A DNA stretch of 64,000 nucleotides from DATBGO01 sp036558005 (GTDB taxonomy: Bacteria > Actinomycetota > Actinomycetes > Streptosporangiales > Streptosporangiaceae), in contig DATBGO010000212.1 in NCBI GenBank assembly GCA_036558005.1, positions 1 to 64,000 of the forward strand, written 5' to 3'. Shown here one piece after another: positions 17,279 to 25,801 of the stretch. How positions within the stretch are numbered: position 1 is the first letter of the stretch; every line of letters starts with the position of its first letter. The notes under the pieces are model-generated. The model ran no database searches. It was not told the DNA's origin and worked only from the letters and a program-made list of their open reading frames with translations. A program made the position numbers and the translations under genes.

Positions 17279-20220
17279 TGCGGTTCCGGATCCTCGGACC
17301 GCTGGAGTTCCACACTGGCCGGGACTGGTCGCCCATCGGCGCGCCCAAATGGCGCTCGCTGCTGGCGACCCTGCTGCTCAACCTGGGCCAGCCAGTCTCG
17401 GCCGACCGGCTTATCGCTGAGTTGTGGGGCGATGACCCGCCCGACAGCGCGCCGAACTCGCTGAGCGTCTACGTGCTGAGGCTGCGCCGGCTGCTCGGCG
17501 ACGCCGAGGGGAAGGTCCTGACCACCCGGACGCCGGGGTACCAGGCCCGGCTGGATCCCGACGACCTGGACGCGCGCTCGTTCGAGGAACTCGTCAGGCA
17601 GGGCAGGCAGGTCCTGGGCCTGGGCGATCCCGCACGCGCGGCCACCGTCCTGACCGAGGCGCTGAGCTTGTGGCGCGGCAGCGCGCTGGCGGACGTGCCG
17701 CCCTCGCCATTCATCACCGCTGAGGCCGGCCGGCTGGAGGAACTGCGGCTGACCGCGCTGGAGCTGCGGGCCGAAGCACACCTGCGCTGCGGGCTGCACG
17801 CGCAGCTGGTGCCCGAGCTGCGCAGGCTGCTTTCTGATCAGCCGCTGCGGGAGGAGCTGTGGAGCCTGCTGATGCGCGCGCTGGACGGCGCGGGCCGGCA
17901 CGCGGAAGCGGTCGCCGCCTACGGGCAGGCCCGAGCCGTGATCGCCAGCGAACTCGGCGTGGATCCCGGCACCGGGCTGCAGCGGCTGTACCAGGAGATG
18001 CTCACCGCGGGAGCGGGCCCGGCCCGCGGTTCGCCGCAGGGAGCAAGCGGCCCGCCGGGCGCGGCCGGGCCGGGCGCGGCAGTGGCCCAGCCAGGGACTG
18101 TCCTGCCCGGTTCGCCGCGGGCCGGTTCGCCGCAGGCCGGGGCCGCGCAGCCGGGGACGCCGCGGCCTGGAGCCGGGCAGCCCGCCGGGCCAGCGCAGCT
18201 GCCCGCTGACATCCCTGATTTCACTGGCCGCGAGGATCACCTCAAGCAGCTCATCGACCTGCTCGCCCAGCCCGCCGACGGGTCCGCCGCGGTCGCGGTC
18301 GCCGTGGTGGCCGGCGCCGGAGGGCTGGGCAAGACCGCGCTGGCCGTGCACGCCGCGCACGCGCTGCGCGAGGCGTTTCCCGACGGCCAGCTGTATGTCA
18401 ACATGCTCGGCGCCAGCCAGCCGCTGTCACCGGATGAGGTGCTGGCCCGGCTGCTGCGCGATCTGGGGGTAGCTGGCGCCGCCATCCCGGTGGATCAGCA
18501 GGAACGCTCGGCCATGTACCGGACCCGGATGGCCGGACGGCGGATACTCGTCGTCCTCGACGACGCCAGGGATGCCGCGCAGATCCGGCCGCTGCTGCCG
18601 GGGACCGGCTCGTGCGCCGTGATCGTCACCTCCCGGCACCGGCTGCCGGACCTGGCCGGGAGCCGGCTGGTTGACCCGGACGTGCTCAGCGAGCCGGAGG
18701 CCAGGCTGCTGTTCGCCCGGATCATCGGGGCCGGGCGCGCGGATGCGGAGCCCGGCCCGGTCGCTGACGTCCTGGACGCCTGCGCCGGCCTGCCGCTGGC
18801 GATCAGGATCGCGGGGGCCCGGCTGAGCGCCCGCCGCGGCTGGAGCGTGGCGACGCTAGCCAGCAGGCTGGCCGACCAGCGGCGGCGGATCGACGAGTTC
18901 ACCGCGGGCGACCTCGCGGTGCGAGCGTGCTTCCAGGTGAGCTTCGAGGCCCTGCCGCGCCCCGAGCGGCCCGGCGGGGTAGACCCCGCGCACGCGTTCG
19001 GGCTGCTGGGCGTGTGGCAAGGACCGTCCATCGGGCTGCAGGCCGCGGCCGCGCTGCTCGGGCAGCCGCAGGAGGCGGCCGCGGACGCGCTGGAGATCCT
19101 GGTCGACGCCAGCCTGCTGGAGTCACCGGCGCCAGACCGGTACCGGTTCCACGACCTGCTCCGCGCCTATGCCGCCGAGCAGGCGCAGGGGGGCGAGTCC
19201 GCGCAGGTCATCAGCGACGCGATCGGCCGGCTGCTCGCCTGGTACCTGCGGGCCTGCGACGCGGCCGCCAGCGTGCTGTCGCCGTACCGGAACCCGGTAC
19301 CGCTGCCCGAGGCGGATCCCGGCCCGCCGCCGCCCGCCTTCCCCGCCGCCGACGACGCGCTGAGCTGGTATGAGCTGGAGCGGGCCAACCTGGTCGCGGC
19401 GACCAGGCAGGCGGCCAGCCGCGGCCTGCACGACATCGCCTGGAAGCTGCCGGTGACCGCGATGATCTCCTTCGAGCTGACAGGCCACCGGGCAGAGTGG
19501 ATCACCACCCACCAGATCGCGCTGGCGAGCGCGCGGGAGCTGGGTGACCGGCTCGGCGAGGCGCGGGTGCTGAACAACCTGGGCATGGTGCTGGGCGAGC
19601 AGCGCGCCGACGACGCGATCGGGTACTTCGAGCGGTCACTGGATATCCACCGCGAGATCGGTGACCGCAGGGGGCAGGCCCAGGCGGCCAACAACCTGGC
19701 CTTCAGCTACCGGTTCCTGGGCAGGCACGAGGAAAGCGTGACCGCGCTGCTGTCCGCGCTGGAGTTGCAGCGCGAGGTCGGCGCCCGCCGCGGTGAGGCC
19801 ATCGCGCTGTGCAATCTCGGTGAGTCATACCTGGACCTGGGCCAGTACGACGAGGCGATCACGAGGTCGGAGCAGGCGCTCGCGGTGGCCACCGAGATCG
19901 ACGCGGTACGGCTGGCCGGGTATGCCCAGTACAATCTCGGCCGGGCTAAGTCCGAGCTCGGCGACACCGCCGCGGCGGTGGGCCTGCTGGAGCAGGCACT
20001 GGCCATCCACCGCGGCGCGGGTGACAGGTACGGTGAGGCGCAGGACCTCCAGCAGATCGGCATCGCGCAGGCACGGGCCGGCGCCGGCGGGCCCGCGAGG
20101 GAGGCCTGGCTCAGGGCGCTGGCTATCTTCGACAGTCTTGGCGACCGGCCGCAGGCCGAGGAGATCCGGGCTCAGCTCGATGCGCTCCCCGATGGCCCGG
20201 AGGAAGCCGCGTCCGGCTGA
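17278..20220 (+). CDS. AfsR-like SARP regulator with NB-ARC and TPR domains
   Basis: 980-residue STAND-type transcriptional regulator. Residues 1-95 form an OmpR-like winged helix (RILGPLEFHTG ... LSVYVLRLRRLLG ... TPGYQARLDP). Residues 100-245 are the bacterial transcriptional activation (BTAD) domain. A low-complexity Gly/Pro/Ala linker covers about 246-310. The NB-ARC ATPase follows, with P-loop AGAGGLGKTA at 345-354, Walker B RILVVLDDAR near 425 and SRHRL near 452. The C-terminal 270 residues hold TPR repeats (for example ARVLNNLGMVLGEQ, AQAANNLAFSYRFLG, AIALCNLGESYLDLG). This is the architecture of AfsR, a pleiotropic activator of secondary metabolism that is tuned by Ser/Thr phosphorylation in Streptomyces. 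GTG start with GAAGAGG upstream. Confidence 0.9.
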   Translation: MRFRILGPLEFHTGRDWSPIGAPKWRSLLATLLLNLGQPVSADRLIAELWGDDPPDSAPNSLSVYVLRLRRLLGDAEGKVLTTRTPGYQARLDPDDLDARSFEELVRQGRQVLGLGDPARAATVLTEALSLWRGSALADVPPSPFITAEAGRLEELRLTALELRAEAHLRCGLHAQLVPELRRLLSDQPLREELWSLLMRALDGAGRHAEAVAAYGQARAVIASELGVDPGTGLQRLYQEMLTAGAGPARGSPQGASGPPGAAGPGAAVAQPGTVLPGSPRAGSPQAGAAQPGTPRPGAGQPAGPAQLPADIPDFTGREDHLKQLIDLLAQPADGSAAVAVAVVAGAGGLGKTALAVHAAHALREAFPDGQLYVNMLGASQPLSPDEVLARLLRDLGVAGAAIPVDQQERSAMYRTRMAGRRILVVLDDARDAAQIRPLLPGTGSCAVIVTSRHRLPDLAGSRLVDPDVLSEPEARLLFARIIGAGRADAEPGPVADVLDACAGLPLAIRIAGARLSARRGWSVATLASRLADQRRRIDEFTAGDLAVRACFQVSFEALPRPERPGGVDPAHAFGLLGVWQGPSIGLQAAAALLGQPQEAAADALEILVDASLLESPAPDRYRFHDLLRAYAAEQAQGGESAQVISDAIGRLLAWYLRACDAAASVLSPYRNPVPLPEADPGPPPPAFPAADDALSWYELERANLVAATRQAASRGLHDIAWKLPVTAMISFELTGHRAEWITTHQIALASARELGDRLGEARVLNNLGMVLGEQRADDAIGYFERSLDIHREIGDRRGQAQAANNLAFSYRFLGRHEESVTALLSALELQREVGARRGEAIALCNLGESYLDLGQYDEAITRSEQALAVATEIDAVRLAGYAQYNLGRAKSELGDTAAAVGLLEQALAIHRGAGDRYGEAQDLQQIGIAQARAGAGGPAREAWLRALAIFDSLGDRPQAEEIRAQLDALPDGPEEAASG

Positions 20221-20258
20221 CCAGATGCTCCTGAGCCCTGGCCAACAAAAGGCTCAAA

Positions 20259-20302
20259 TGACCGTTACTTACCGGATTTCTGCGCGGGCAGAGGACTAGG
20301 CT
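20259..20302 (+). promoter_or_regulatory. Candidate promoter with direct repeats before the PWDDA gene
   Basis: TGACCG at 20259 and TTACCG at 20269 form a direct repeat with a 10-base period. TAGGCT at 20297-20302 fits a -10 element, which puts the repeat just upstream of and against the -35 position. SARP proteins bind direct repeats in this position. This is an inference from spacing; AfsR-type binding has not been shown here. Confidence 0.4.
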
Positions 20303-20368
20303 GCCGTTGGCCGGGGGTCTGGCGGGCTGCTGGCCATCAGGGGCCAGACACATACGAGGGGAAAGGTC

Positions 20369-20701
20369 ATGGCAGAAGACGCGAAGCCTGCGCACCGTCC
20401 AGGGGAACGGCCTCATCCGTGGGACGACGCGACCGAGCATAAGGCTCCCAAGCCCTGGGACGATGCGCCCGAGCATGAGGAGCAGCCAGATCCAGGTGGT
20501 GCCGCGCCCGCGCCGCCGCACGGGCAGCGGCCTGATCCGTGGGACGACGCGCCCGGTCCCGGTCCCGGGCCGGCGCCGGGGCCAGGTCCGAAACCTGATC
20601 CGTGGGATGACGCGCCCGGTCCCGGTCCCGGGCCGGCGCCGGGGCCAGGTCCCAAGCCTGATCCGTGGGACGACGCGCCCGCACCAGAAGAGCCGGCCTA
20701 G
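20369..20701 (+). CDS. Small PWDDA-repeat protein downstream of the AfsR-like regulator
   Basis: 110-residue acidic, Pro/Gly-rich, probably disordered protein. PWDDA occurs five times, at about residues 17, 29, 57, 78 and 99. The last three sit in a 21-residue repeat whose other half is alternating Gly/Pro/Ala. There is no signal peptide, membrane span or known domain. The ATG has an excellent ribosome site (GAGGGGAAAGG). The position straight after an AfsR-like gene recalls Streptomyces AfsS, a small protein of internal repeats whose gene follows afsR and is activated by it; the repeat sequence here is different, so this is an analogy. I do not recognise the family. Confidence 0.75.
   Translation: MAEDAKPAHRPGERPHPWDDATEHKAPKPWDDAPEHEEQPDPGGAAPAPPHGQRPDPWDDAPGPGPGPAPGPGPKPDPWDDAPGPGPGPAPGPGPKPDPWDDAPAPEEPA
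20531..20683 (+). repeat. 63-base tandem repeat inside the PWDDA gene
   Basis: Two full units (20531-20593 and 20594-20656) and a 27-base partial third unit (20657-20683). The units are nearly identical at the DNA level, differing by a few third-position changes, so the expansion is recent or maintained by recombination. The unit length is a multiple of three, so copy changes keep the frame. Confidence 0.9.
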
Positions 20702-20853
20702 CGCCGGGCCAGGCGGTTAGCGCCGGGCCGGCCGGCAGCTGGTGGCTGGCCTGCGCTGACGGCCTGGCCGGCCGTCTGGCGGCCGCGGGCACGGCTGGCT
20801 CGCGATCTGGGCTAGACTTCCGGGGAAATCCCTGTCTGTTGAGGAGCCCTACC

Positions 20854-21519
20854 GTGCCCGAGGTACGTATCCACGCCGAGCAGCGCACCGAGTTCGGCAA
20901 GGGGCCCGCCCGCCGGGCACGCCGGGTGGGTAAGGTGCCCGCCATCCTGTACGGCCACGGGACCGACACCCGGCACCTGACGGTGCCCGGGCACGACGTC
21001 CTGCTGGCGCTGCGCACGCCGAACGTGCTGATCAGGCTGGACGGGCTGCCCGGCGGCAGCGAGCTGGCACTGCCCAAGGCAGTGCAGCGGGACCCGATCC
21101 TCGGCACGGTCGAGCACGTCGACCTGATCCTGGTCCGCCGCGGCGAGAAGGTGACCGTCGACATCCCGGTGCACGTGACCGGCGACGTCGTCCCGGACGG
21201 GCTGCTTGACCAGCAGCTGGTCCAGGTGTCGGTCGAGGCCGAGGCCACCAACATCCCGCCTGGCGTCGAGGTCAGCATCGAAGGCCTGCAGATCGGCGCG
21301 GTGGTGCACGCTGGTGACCTTGAGCTGCCGGAGGGTGTGAGCCTCGCGGACGAGCCCGACCAGCTGGTCCTGCACATCATCGCCGCGCCGACCGCCGAGC
21401 AGATCGAGGCCGAGGTCGGTGCGCCGGAGGGCGAGGCCGAGCCGGCTGCCGCCGAGGCCGAGCCGGCCCCGGTGCCCGCCGCGGAGGGCGGCGCGGACGC
21501 CGCCGAGCAGCAGGGCTGA
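20854..21519 (+). CDS. rplY: 50S ribosomal protein L25/Ctc
   Basis: 221-residue long-form (CTC/TL5) L25 that binds 5S rRNA. The N-terminal 5S-binding domain reads RIHAEQRTEFGKGPARRARRVGKVPAILYG. The C-terminal beta domain includes VDLILVRRGEKVTVDIPVHVTGD and GVEVSIEGLQIGAVVHAGDLELPEGV. An Ala/Glu-rich acidic tail of about 40 residues follows. Start is GTG at 20854 behind GAGGAG; longer readings from 20665 lack a ribosome site and family similarity. Followed by pth after 14 bases, the usual pairing. Confidence 0.94.
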   Translation: MPEVRIHAEQRTEFGKGPARRARRVGKVPAILYGHGTDTRHLTVPGHDVLLALRTPNVLIRLDGLPGGSELALPKAVQRDPILGTVEHVDLILVRRGEKVTVDIPVHVTGDVVPDGLLDQQLVQVSVEAEATNIPPGVEVSIEGLQIGAVVHAGDLELPEGVSLADEPDQLVLHIIAAPTAEQIEAEVGAPEGEAEPAAAEAEPAPVPAAEGGADAAEQQG

Positions 21520-21533
21520 CCGGCCCGGGCACC

Positions 21534-22172
21534 ATGGCCGAGGACCGCTGGCTGATCGCCGGCCTGGGCAACCCCGGCCCGCCGTATGCCGCCAGCCGGC
21601 ACAACGCTGGGTTCATGGTGGCCGACGAGCTGGCGGCGCGGATCGGCGCGAGCTTCAGGCGGCACCGCTCGCGCGCCCATATCGCCGAGGGCCGCCTCAG
21701 CGGCACGGGACTGGCTGGCACGGGGCCGGCGGGCGACGGCCCGGGCAGCCCGGCGCCGGTCACCGTGGCCAAGCCGGCGTGCTTCATGAACCTCTCCGGC
21801 GGGCCGGTCGCGGCGCTGTGCGGGTTCTACAAGATCCCGCCGGCCCGGCTCGTGGTCATCCACGACGAGCTGGACATCCCGTTCACCGCGATCAGGCTCA
21901 AGCGGGGCGGCGGAGACAACGGCCACAACGGGCTGCGCTCGGTCACCGCCGCGCTCGGAACGCGGGACTACTACCGGGCCAGGCTCGGCATCGGCCGCCC
22001 GCCGGGCCGGATGGACCCGGCCGACTTCGTGCTGCGCGACTTCACCGCGGCCGAGCGGCCATCGGTGCCCGGGCTGATCGCCGACTGCGCGGACGCGGTG
22101 ACCATCCTGGTCACGCACGGACTGGCCGCCGCGCAGAACCGGTTCCACCCGGCCCGGCAGCCCGGAGGCTGA
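21534..22172 (+). CDS. pth: Peptidyl-tRNA hydrolase
   Basis: 212-residue enzyme that recycles peptidyl-tRNA dropped from stalled ribosomes. N-terminal LIAGLGNPGPPYAASRHNAGFMVAD carries the catalytic His of the HNxG motif. KPACFMNLSGGPVA, the VIHDELDIPFTAIRLKRGGGDNGHNGLRS segment (catalytic Asp and Asn) and RARLGIGRPPGRMDPADFVL follow in family order. An extra Gly/Pro-rich insert of about 15 residues sits near position 60-75. A GCCCCG/CGGGGC hairpin starts right at the stop codon. Confidence 0.95.
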   Translation: MAEDRWLIAGLGNPGPPYAASRHNAGFMVADELAARIGASFRRHRSRAHIAEGRLSGTGLAGTGPAGDGPGSPAPVTVAKPACFMNLSGGPVAALCGFYKIPPARLVVIHDELDIPFTAIRLKRGGGDNGHNGLRSVTAALGTRDYYRARLGIGRPPGRMDPADFVLRDFTAAERPSVPGLIADCADAVTILVTHGLAAAQNRFHPARQPGG

Positions 22173-22196
22173 GCCCCGGCCGAGCCCTTTCGGGGC
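22173..22196 (+). terminator. Stem-loop after pth; rest of the interval to 22489 without a gene
   Basis: GCCCCG at 22173-22178 pairs with CGGGGC at 22191-22196 around a 12-base loop. The remaining 293 bases before the sugar transferase hold no supported gene. The stretch around 22320-22390 is the least GC-rich and is the likely site of the operon promoter, but I cannot assign a -10/-35 pair. Confidence 0.55.
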
Positions 22197-22489
22197 ATAT
22201 CCGGAAAGGATCCCCGCCAACTCCGTTATCGTTGGCGAGAGCTGCCGGCGGCCCGGGAGGCAGCGCCAGCCCGGTCCGGCCAGGCCGTCCTGATGGCGGT
22301 CATCGCCTGGGGTGCGCGGCTGGTTACAGCACGGTTAATGATCAACTGCGAACCGGCTAATAGCGTGGTACGTCCATAAGAATGGGCGTCAACCTCCGGC
22401 CTTAGCTGCGCGTCTTGGTTGTAGCCCGCGACGGGGCGTCCGGGGACAACTGCCTGAGCAGTCAGGTGTGGCGGGAAGGGGCAGTGCGG

Positions 22490-23956
22490 GTGTCTGGTCA
22501 GACCGCCGTCACTGAGCCGCGCGCGGCAAGCCGGAGTGCGCCACGGCTGGCAGCACGCAGCCCGGCGACATGGCTAAGCCGCTACCTGCACGAGGCGGCT
22601 GTTGCCGACGCTTCGTGCGCACTGGCCGGCGGGCTGCTGGCGTTCAGCGTGCGATTTGACAACCAGCCCCGGCCGCCAGGGCTCTACCTGGCGCTCAGCC
22701 TCAGCCTGCCGCTGCTCTGGGTGCTGATGCTAGCGCTGTGCGGGGGGTACGACTCGCGGTTCGTCGGAGTCGGCTCGGATGAGTTCCGCCGGGTGCTCAA
22801 CGTCGGCCTGGGCTTCACCGCCGCGGTCGCGATCGTCGCCTACGCCACCAAGACCGACCTGGCCCGCGGCTACGTGCTGATCGCGCTGCCCAGTACCACC
22901 ATTTTCGGCCTGCTGGCCAGGTTCAGCCTGCGCAAGCGGCTGCACCGGCGGCGCAAGCTCGGCTACTGCATGAGCCGTACCGTCGTCGTCGGGCATGCTC
23001 ATGTCGCCGCGGACCTGGCCACCGAACTGCGCAGGGGCACCTACCACGGGCTCGACGTGGTAGCCGCGTGCGTCACCGGGACCCCCGGCAGCGGCGCGGT
23101 CGCGGGCGTGCCGGTGATCGGTGACCTCGCCAGCGTTCCCGACGTGGTGCGGCGGTTCAACGCCGACACGGTCGCCGTGCTCGCCTGCCCGGAGATGAGC
23201 GGGGCCCGGCTCAGGCAGCTGGCCTGGGCGCTGGAGAAGACCGGCACCGACCTGTGCGTGGCGCCCGCGCTGCTGGACGTGGCCGGGCCGCGGACCACGA
23301 TCAGGCCGATCGCCGGGCTGCCGCTACTGCACGTGGACCACCCGGAGTTCAGCGGCGCCCGCCGGGTGATCAAGTCGGCTTTCGACAAGGTGCTCGCGCT
23401 ATCCGCGCTGGCGCTGGCCTTCCCGGCGTTCTGCCTGATCGCGCTCGTGATCTGGATCGGCGACGGCGGCTCGCCGCTGTTCCGGCAGACCAGGGTCGGG
23501 CTGGACGGGCGGATGTTCACGGTCTACAAGTTCCGCACCATGGTCCCCGACGCCGAACGGCGCAAGGCAGACCTTAGCCAGCACAACGAGCATGATGGCG
23601 TGCTATTCAAAATCCGACACGATCCGCGGGTCACCGCGGTGGGCGCCTGGCTGCGCCGCTGGTCGGTGGATGAGCTGCCACAGCTGTTCAACGTGGTGCT
23701 AGGGGACATGTCGCTGGTCGGGCCGCGGCCCGCGCTGCCCGAAGAGGCGGCCGCCTATGGTGACCAGGTCAGGCGCAGGCTGGTAGTGAAGCCGGGCATG
23801 ACCGGGCTCTGGCAGGTCAACGGCAGGTCGGACCTGAGCTGGGAGGAATCGGTCCGGCTGGATCTGCGTTACGTGGAAAACTGGTCCCTGGCCCTGGACA
23901 TGCAGATCCTGTGGAAGACGTTGTCTGCCGTCGCGCGCGGGTCGGGAGCGTACTAG
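22490..23956 (+). CDS. Polyprenyl-phosphate sugar-1-phosphate transferase starting the exopolysaccharide
   Basis: 488-residue polytopic enzyme of the WbaP/CpsE type. It transfers a sugar-1-phosphate from a nucleotide sugar to undecaprenyl (or similar) phosphate to begin a repeat unit. Several N-terminal membrane spans (about 35-125) precede a CoA-binding-3 (Rossmann) region with VVVGHAHVAADLATEL. The C-terminal catalytic Bac_transf domain shows SAFDKVLAL, SPLFRQTRVGLDGRMFTVYKFRTM, RRWSVDELPQLFNVVLGDMSLVGPRP and KPGMTGLWQVNGRSDLSWEE. I chose GTG at 22490, eight bases after AGGGG; GTG 22484 is an alternative. First gene of a rightward operon with cysQ-cysD-cysN-sulfotransferase. Confidence 0.9.
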   Translation: MSGQTAVTEPRAASRSAPRLAARSPATWLSRYLHEAAVADASCALAGGLLAFSVRFDNQPRPPGLYLALSLSLPLLWVLMLALCGGYDSRFVGVGSDEFRRVLNVGLGFTAAVAIVAYATKTDLARGYVLIALPSTTIFGLLARFSLRKRLHRRRKLGYCMSRTVVVGHAHVAADLATELRRGTYHGLDVVAACVTGTPGSGAVAGVPVIGDLASVPDVVRRFNADTVAVLACPEMSGARLRQLAWALEKTGTDLCVAPALLDVAGPRTTIRPIAGLPLLHVDHPEFSGARRVIKSAFDKVLALSALALAFPAFCLIALVIWIGDGGSPLFRQTRVGLDGRMFTVYKFRTMVPDAERRKADLSQHNEHDGVLFKIRHDPRVTAVGAWLRRWSVDELPQLFNVVLGDMSLVGPRPALPEEAAAYGDQVRRRLVVKPGMTGLWQVNGRSDLSWEESVRLDLRYVENWSLALDMQILWKTLSAVARGSGAY

Positions 23957-24024
23957 CCGCCGCGAGAATGGCGACCGCGCCGGCGACGGACCGTGCCGAC
24001 CGACAGACATACGGAGTATCAGTC

Positions 24025-24783
24025 TTGACATCTGACGATCACCGGCTGGCTCACGACCTGGCAGAGCGGGCCGGCCAGCGGCTGCTCGCACGGCGCGCGG
24101 CCGGCGGCACGGCCGATGAGCTGCGCCGTGACGGAGACCGGCAATCGCATGAGTACATCCTCAGCGAGCTAACCGGGAGCCGCCCGGCTGACGCGGTGCT
24201 GTCCGAGGAGGGCGCCGACAGCGCGGCCCGGCTGTCGGCGGACCGGGTGTGGATCGTCGACCCGCTGGACGGGACCAGGGAGTTCGGCGAGCAGGGCCGG
24301 ACCGACTGGGCGGTGCACATCGCGCTGTGGGAGCGGGGCGAGCTGACCGCGGGCGCGGTCGCGCTGCCCGCGCAAGGGCACACGCTCAGCACCGCCGCCC
24401 CGCCCGCCGGGCCGGCCGGCGGCGCCGGCCAGGGCGGGCGGCTGCGGATCCTGGTCAGCCGCACCAGGCCAGCGGAGTTCATGCAGCGGCTCGCCGATGA
24501 GGTCAGCGCCGACCTGATCCCGCTCGGCTCAGCCGGGGCCAAGGCGGCCGGCGTCATCCGTGGCGACGCCGACGCGTACGTGCACGCGGGCGGTCAGTAC
24601 GAATGGGATTCGGCCGCCCCCGTCGCGGTGGCCTGGGCGGCCGGCTTGCACGCGTCCAGGATCGACGGCTCGAAGCTGGCCTATAATCAGCCGACGCCGT
24701 CCGTGCCGGATATCCTGATCTGCCGAGCCGCACTCGCGGACCTGCTACTCGGGGCGATCAGCTCCGTCCGGCAGCCGGACTGA
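24025..24783 (+). CDS. cysQ: 3'(2'),5'-bisphosphate nucleotidase, CysQ type
   Basis: 252-residue member of the inositol-monophosphatase fold. It hydrolyses PAP, the by-product of PAPS-dependent sulfotransferases, to AMP, relieving product inhibition. The metal site is visible as EEGAD (Glu) followed by the DPLDGTREF motif; the C-terminal metal Asp is in GGQYEWDSAAPVAVAWAAGL. The start chosen is TTG 24025, nine bases after GGAG and at the family's usual N-terminus (DDHRLAHDLAERAGQ); ATG 23968 is an alternative. Its place beside cysD, cysN and a sulfotransferase supports PAP as the substrate. Confidence 0.88.
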   Translation: MTSDDHRLAHDLAERAGQRLLARRAAGGTADELRRDGDRQSHEYILSELTGSRPADAVLSEEGADSAARLSADRVWIVDPLDGTREFGEQGRTDWAVHIALWERGELTAGAVALPAQGHTLSTAAPPAGPAGGAGQGGRLRILVSRTRPAEFMQRLADEVSADLIPLGSAGAKAAGVIRGDADAYVHAGGQYEWDSAAPVAVAWAAGLHASRIDGSKLAYNQPTPSVPDILICRAALADLLLGAISSVRQPD

Positions 24784-24880
24784 CCGTGCACCGGCTACCG
24801 CTGGCCGCACCAGCCCCCAGGCGTCGCCGGGTCAGTCTGTGTGGCTGCCCGCCCGCGCACCACGACCAGGAGTTCCGCTA

Positions 24881-25801
24881 ATGGCAGCGCCACGTTCCGA
24901 TTACCTGCTCTCCCAGCTCGACGTGCTGGAAGCCGAGGCGATCCACATCATGCGGGAAGTCGCCGCCGAGTTCGAGCGGCCGGTCCTGCTGTTCTCGGGC
25001 GGCAAGGACTCGGTGGTGATGCTGGCGCTGGCCGAACGGGCGTTCTGGCCTGCCAAGATCCCGTTCCCGGTGATGCACGTGGACACCGGCCACAACTTCC
25101 CCGAGGTGCTGGCGTTCCGCGACAGCCGGGTCGCCGAGCTGGGCGCCCGGCTGATCGTCGCCTCGGTGCAGGCCTCCATCGACGCCGGCAAGGTGGCGGA
25201 GGAGACCGGCCGCTGGGCCAGCAGGAACCGGCTGCAGACCACCACGCTGCTGGACGCGATCGAGGAGAACCGGTTCGACGCGGTGTTCGGCGGCGCCCGG
25301 CGGGACGAGGAGAAGGCCAGGGCGAAGGAGCGGATGTTCTCGTTCCGGGACGAGTTCGGCCAGTGGGACCCGAAGAACCAGCGGCCTGAGCTGTGGAATC
25401 TGTACAACACCAGGATCCGGCGCGGCGAGCACATCCGGGTGTTCCCGCTGTCGAACTGGACCGAGCTCGACATCTGGTATTACATCGAGAGGCAGGAACT
25501 GGAGCTGCCGCCGATCTACTTCGCCCACCAGCGCAGGGTGTTCGAGCGGGACGGGATCCTGCTGGCGGACAGCCAGTACGTGACCAGGGGCGAGGACGAG
25601 CCGGTCGCCGAGACCAGCGTCCGCTACCGTACGGTCGGCGACATGACCTGCACCGGGGCGGTGGAATCCACCGCGGCCAGCATCCAGCAGGTGATCAGCG
25701 AGATCGCGGCGACCCGGATAACCGAGCGGGGCCAGACCCGCGCGGACGACCGCACCAGCGAAGCGGCCATGGAAGACCGCAAGCGAGAGGGCTACTTCTG
25801 A
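24881..25801 (+). CDS. cysD: Sulfate adenylyltransferase, small subunit
   Basis: 306-residue PP-loop ATP pyrophosphatase. With CysN it forms APS from ATP and sulfate. Motifs: the SGGKDSVVML loop near residues 39-48, VMHVDTGHNFPEVL near 68-81, GGARRDEEKARAKER near 140-155, RVFPLSNWTELDIWYYI near 185-201 and a final RTVGDMTCTGAV. The ATG at 24881 has CCAGGAG upstream. The stop and the cysN start overlap as TGATG. No cysH or sulfite reductase is adjacent, unlike cysteine-assimilation operons. Confidence 0.95.
   Translation: MAAPRSDYLLSQLDVLEAEAIHIMREVAAEFERPVLLFSGGKDSVVMLALAERAFWPAKIPFPVMHVDTGHNFPEVLAFRDSRVAELGARLIVASVQASIDAGKVAEETGRWASRNRLQTTTLLDAIEENRFDAVFGGARRDEEKARAKERMFSFRDEFGQWDPKNQRPELWNLYNTRIRRGEHIRVFPLSNWTELDIWYYIERQELELPPIYFAHQRRVFERDGILLADSQYVTRGEDEPVAETSVRYRTVGDMTCTGAVESTAASIQQVISEIAATRITERGQTRADDRTSEAAMEDRKREGYF

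Noticed and set aside
20413..20655. Gly/Pro-rich frame antisense to the PWDDA repeat
   Set aside because: The tandem DNA repeat creates repetitive frames on both strands; only the + strand frame has a ribosome site and a sensible position.
20531..20683. 63-base repeat as a CRISPR-like array
   Set aside because: The units are contiguous and coding, with no spacers and no cas genes nearby.
20665..20853. N-terminal extension of ribosomal protein L25
   Set aside because: Overlaps the PWDDA gene end, lacks a ribosome site and is not found in the family; GTG 20854 fits.
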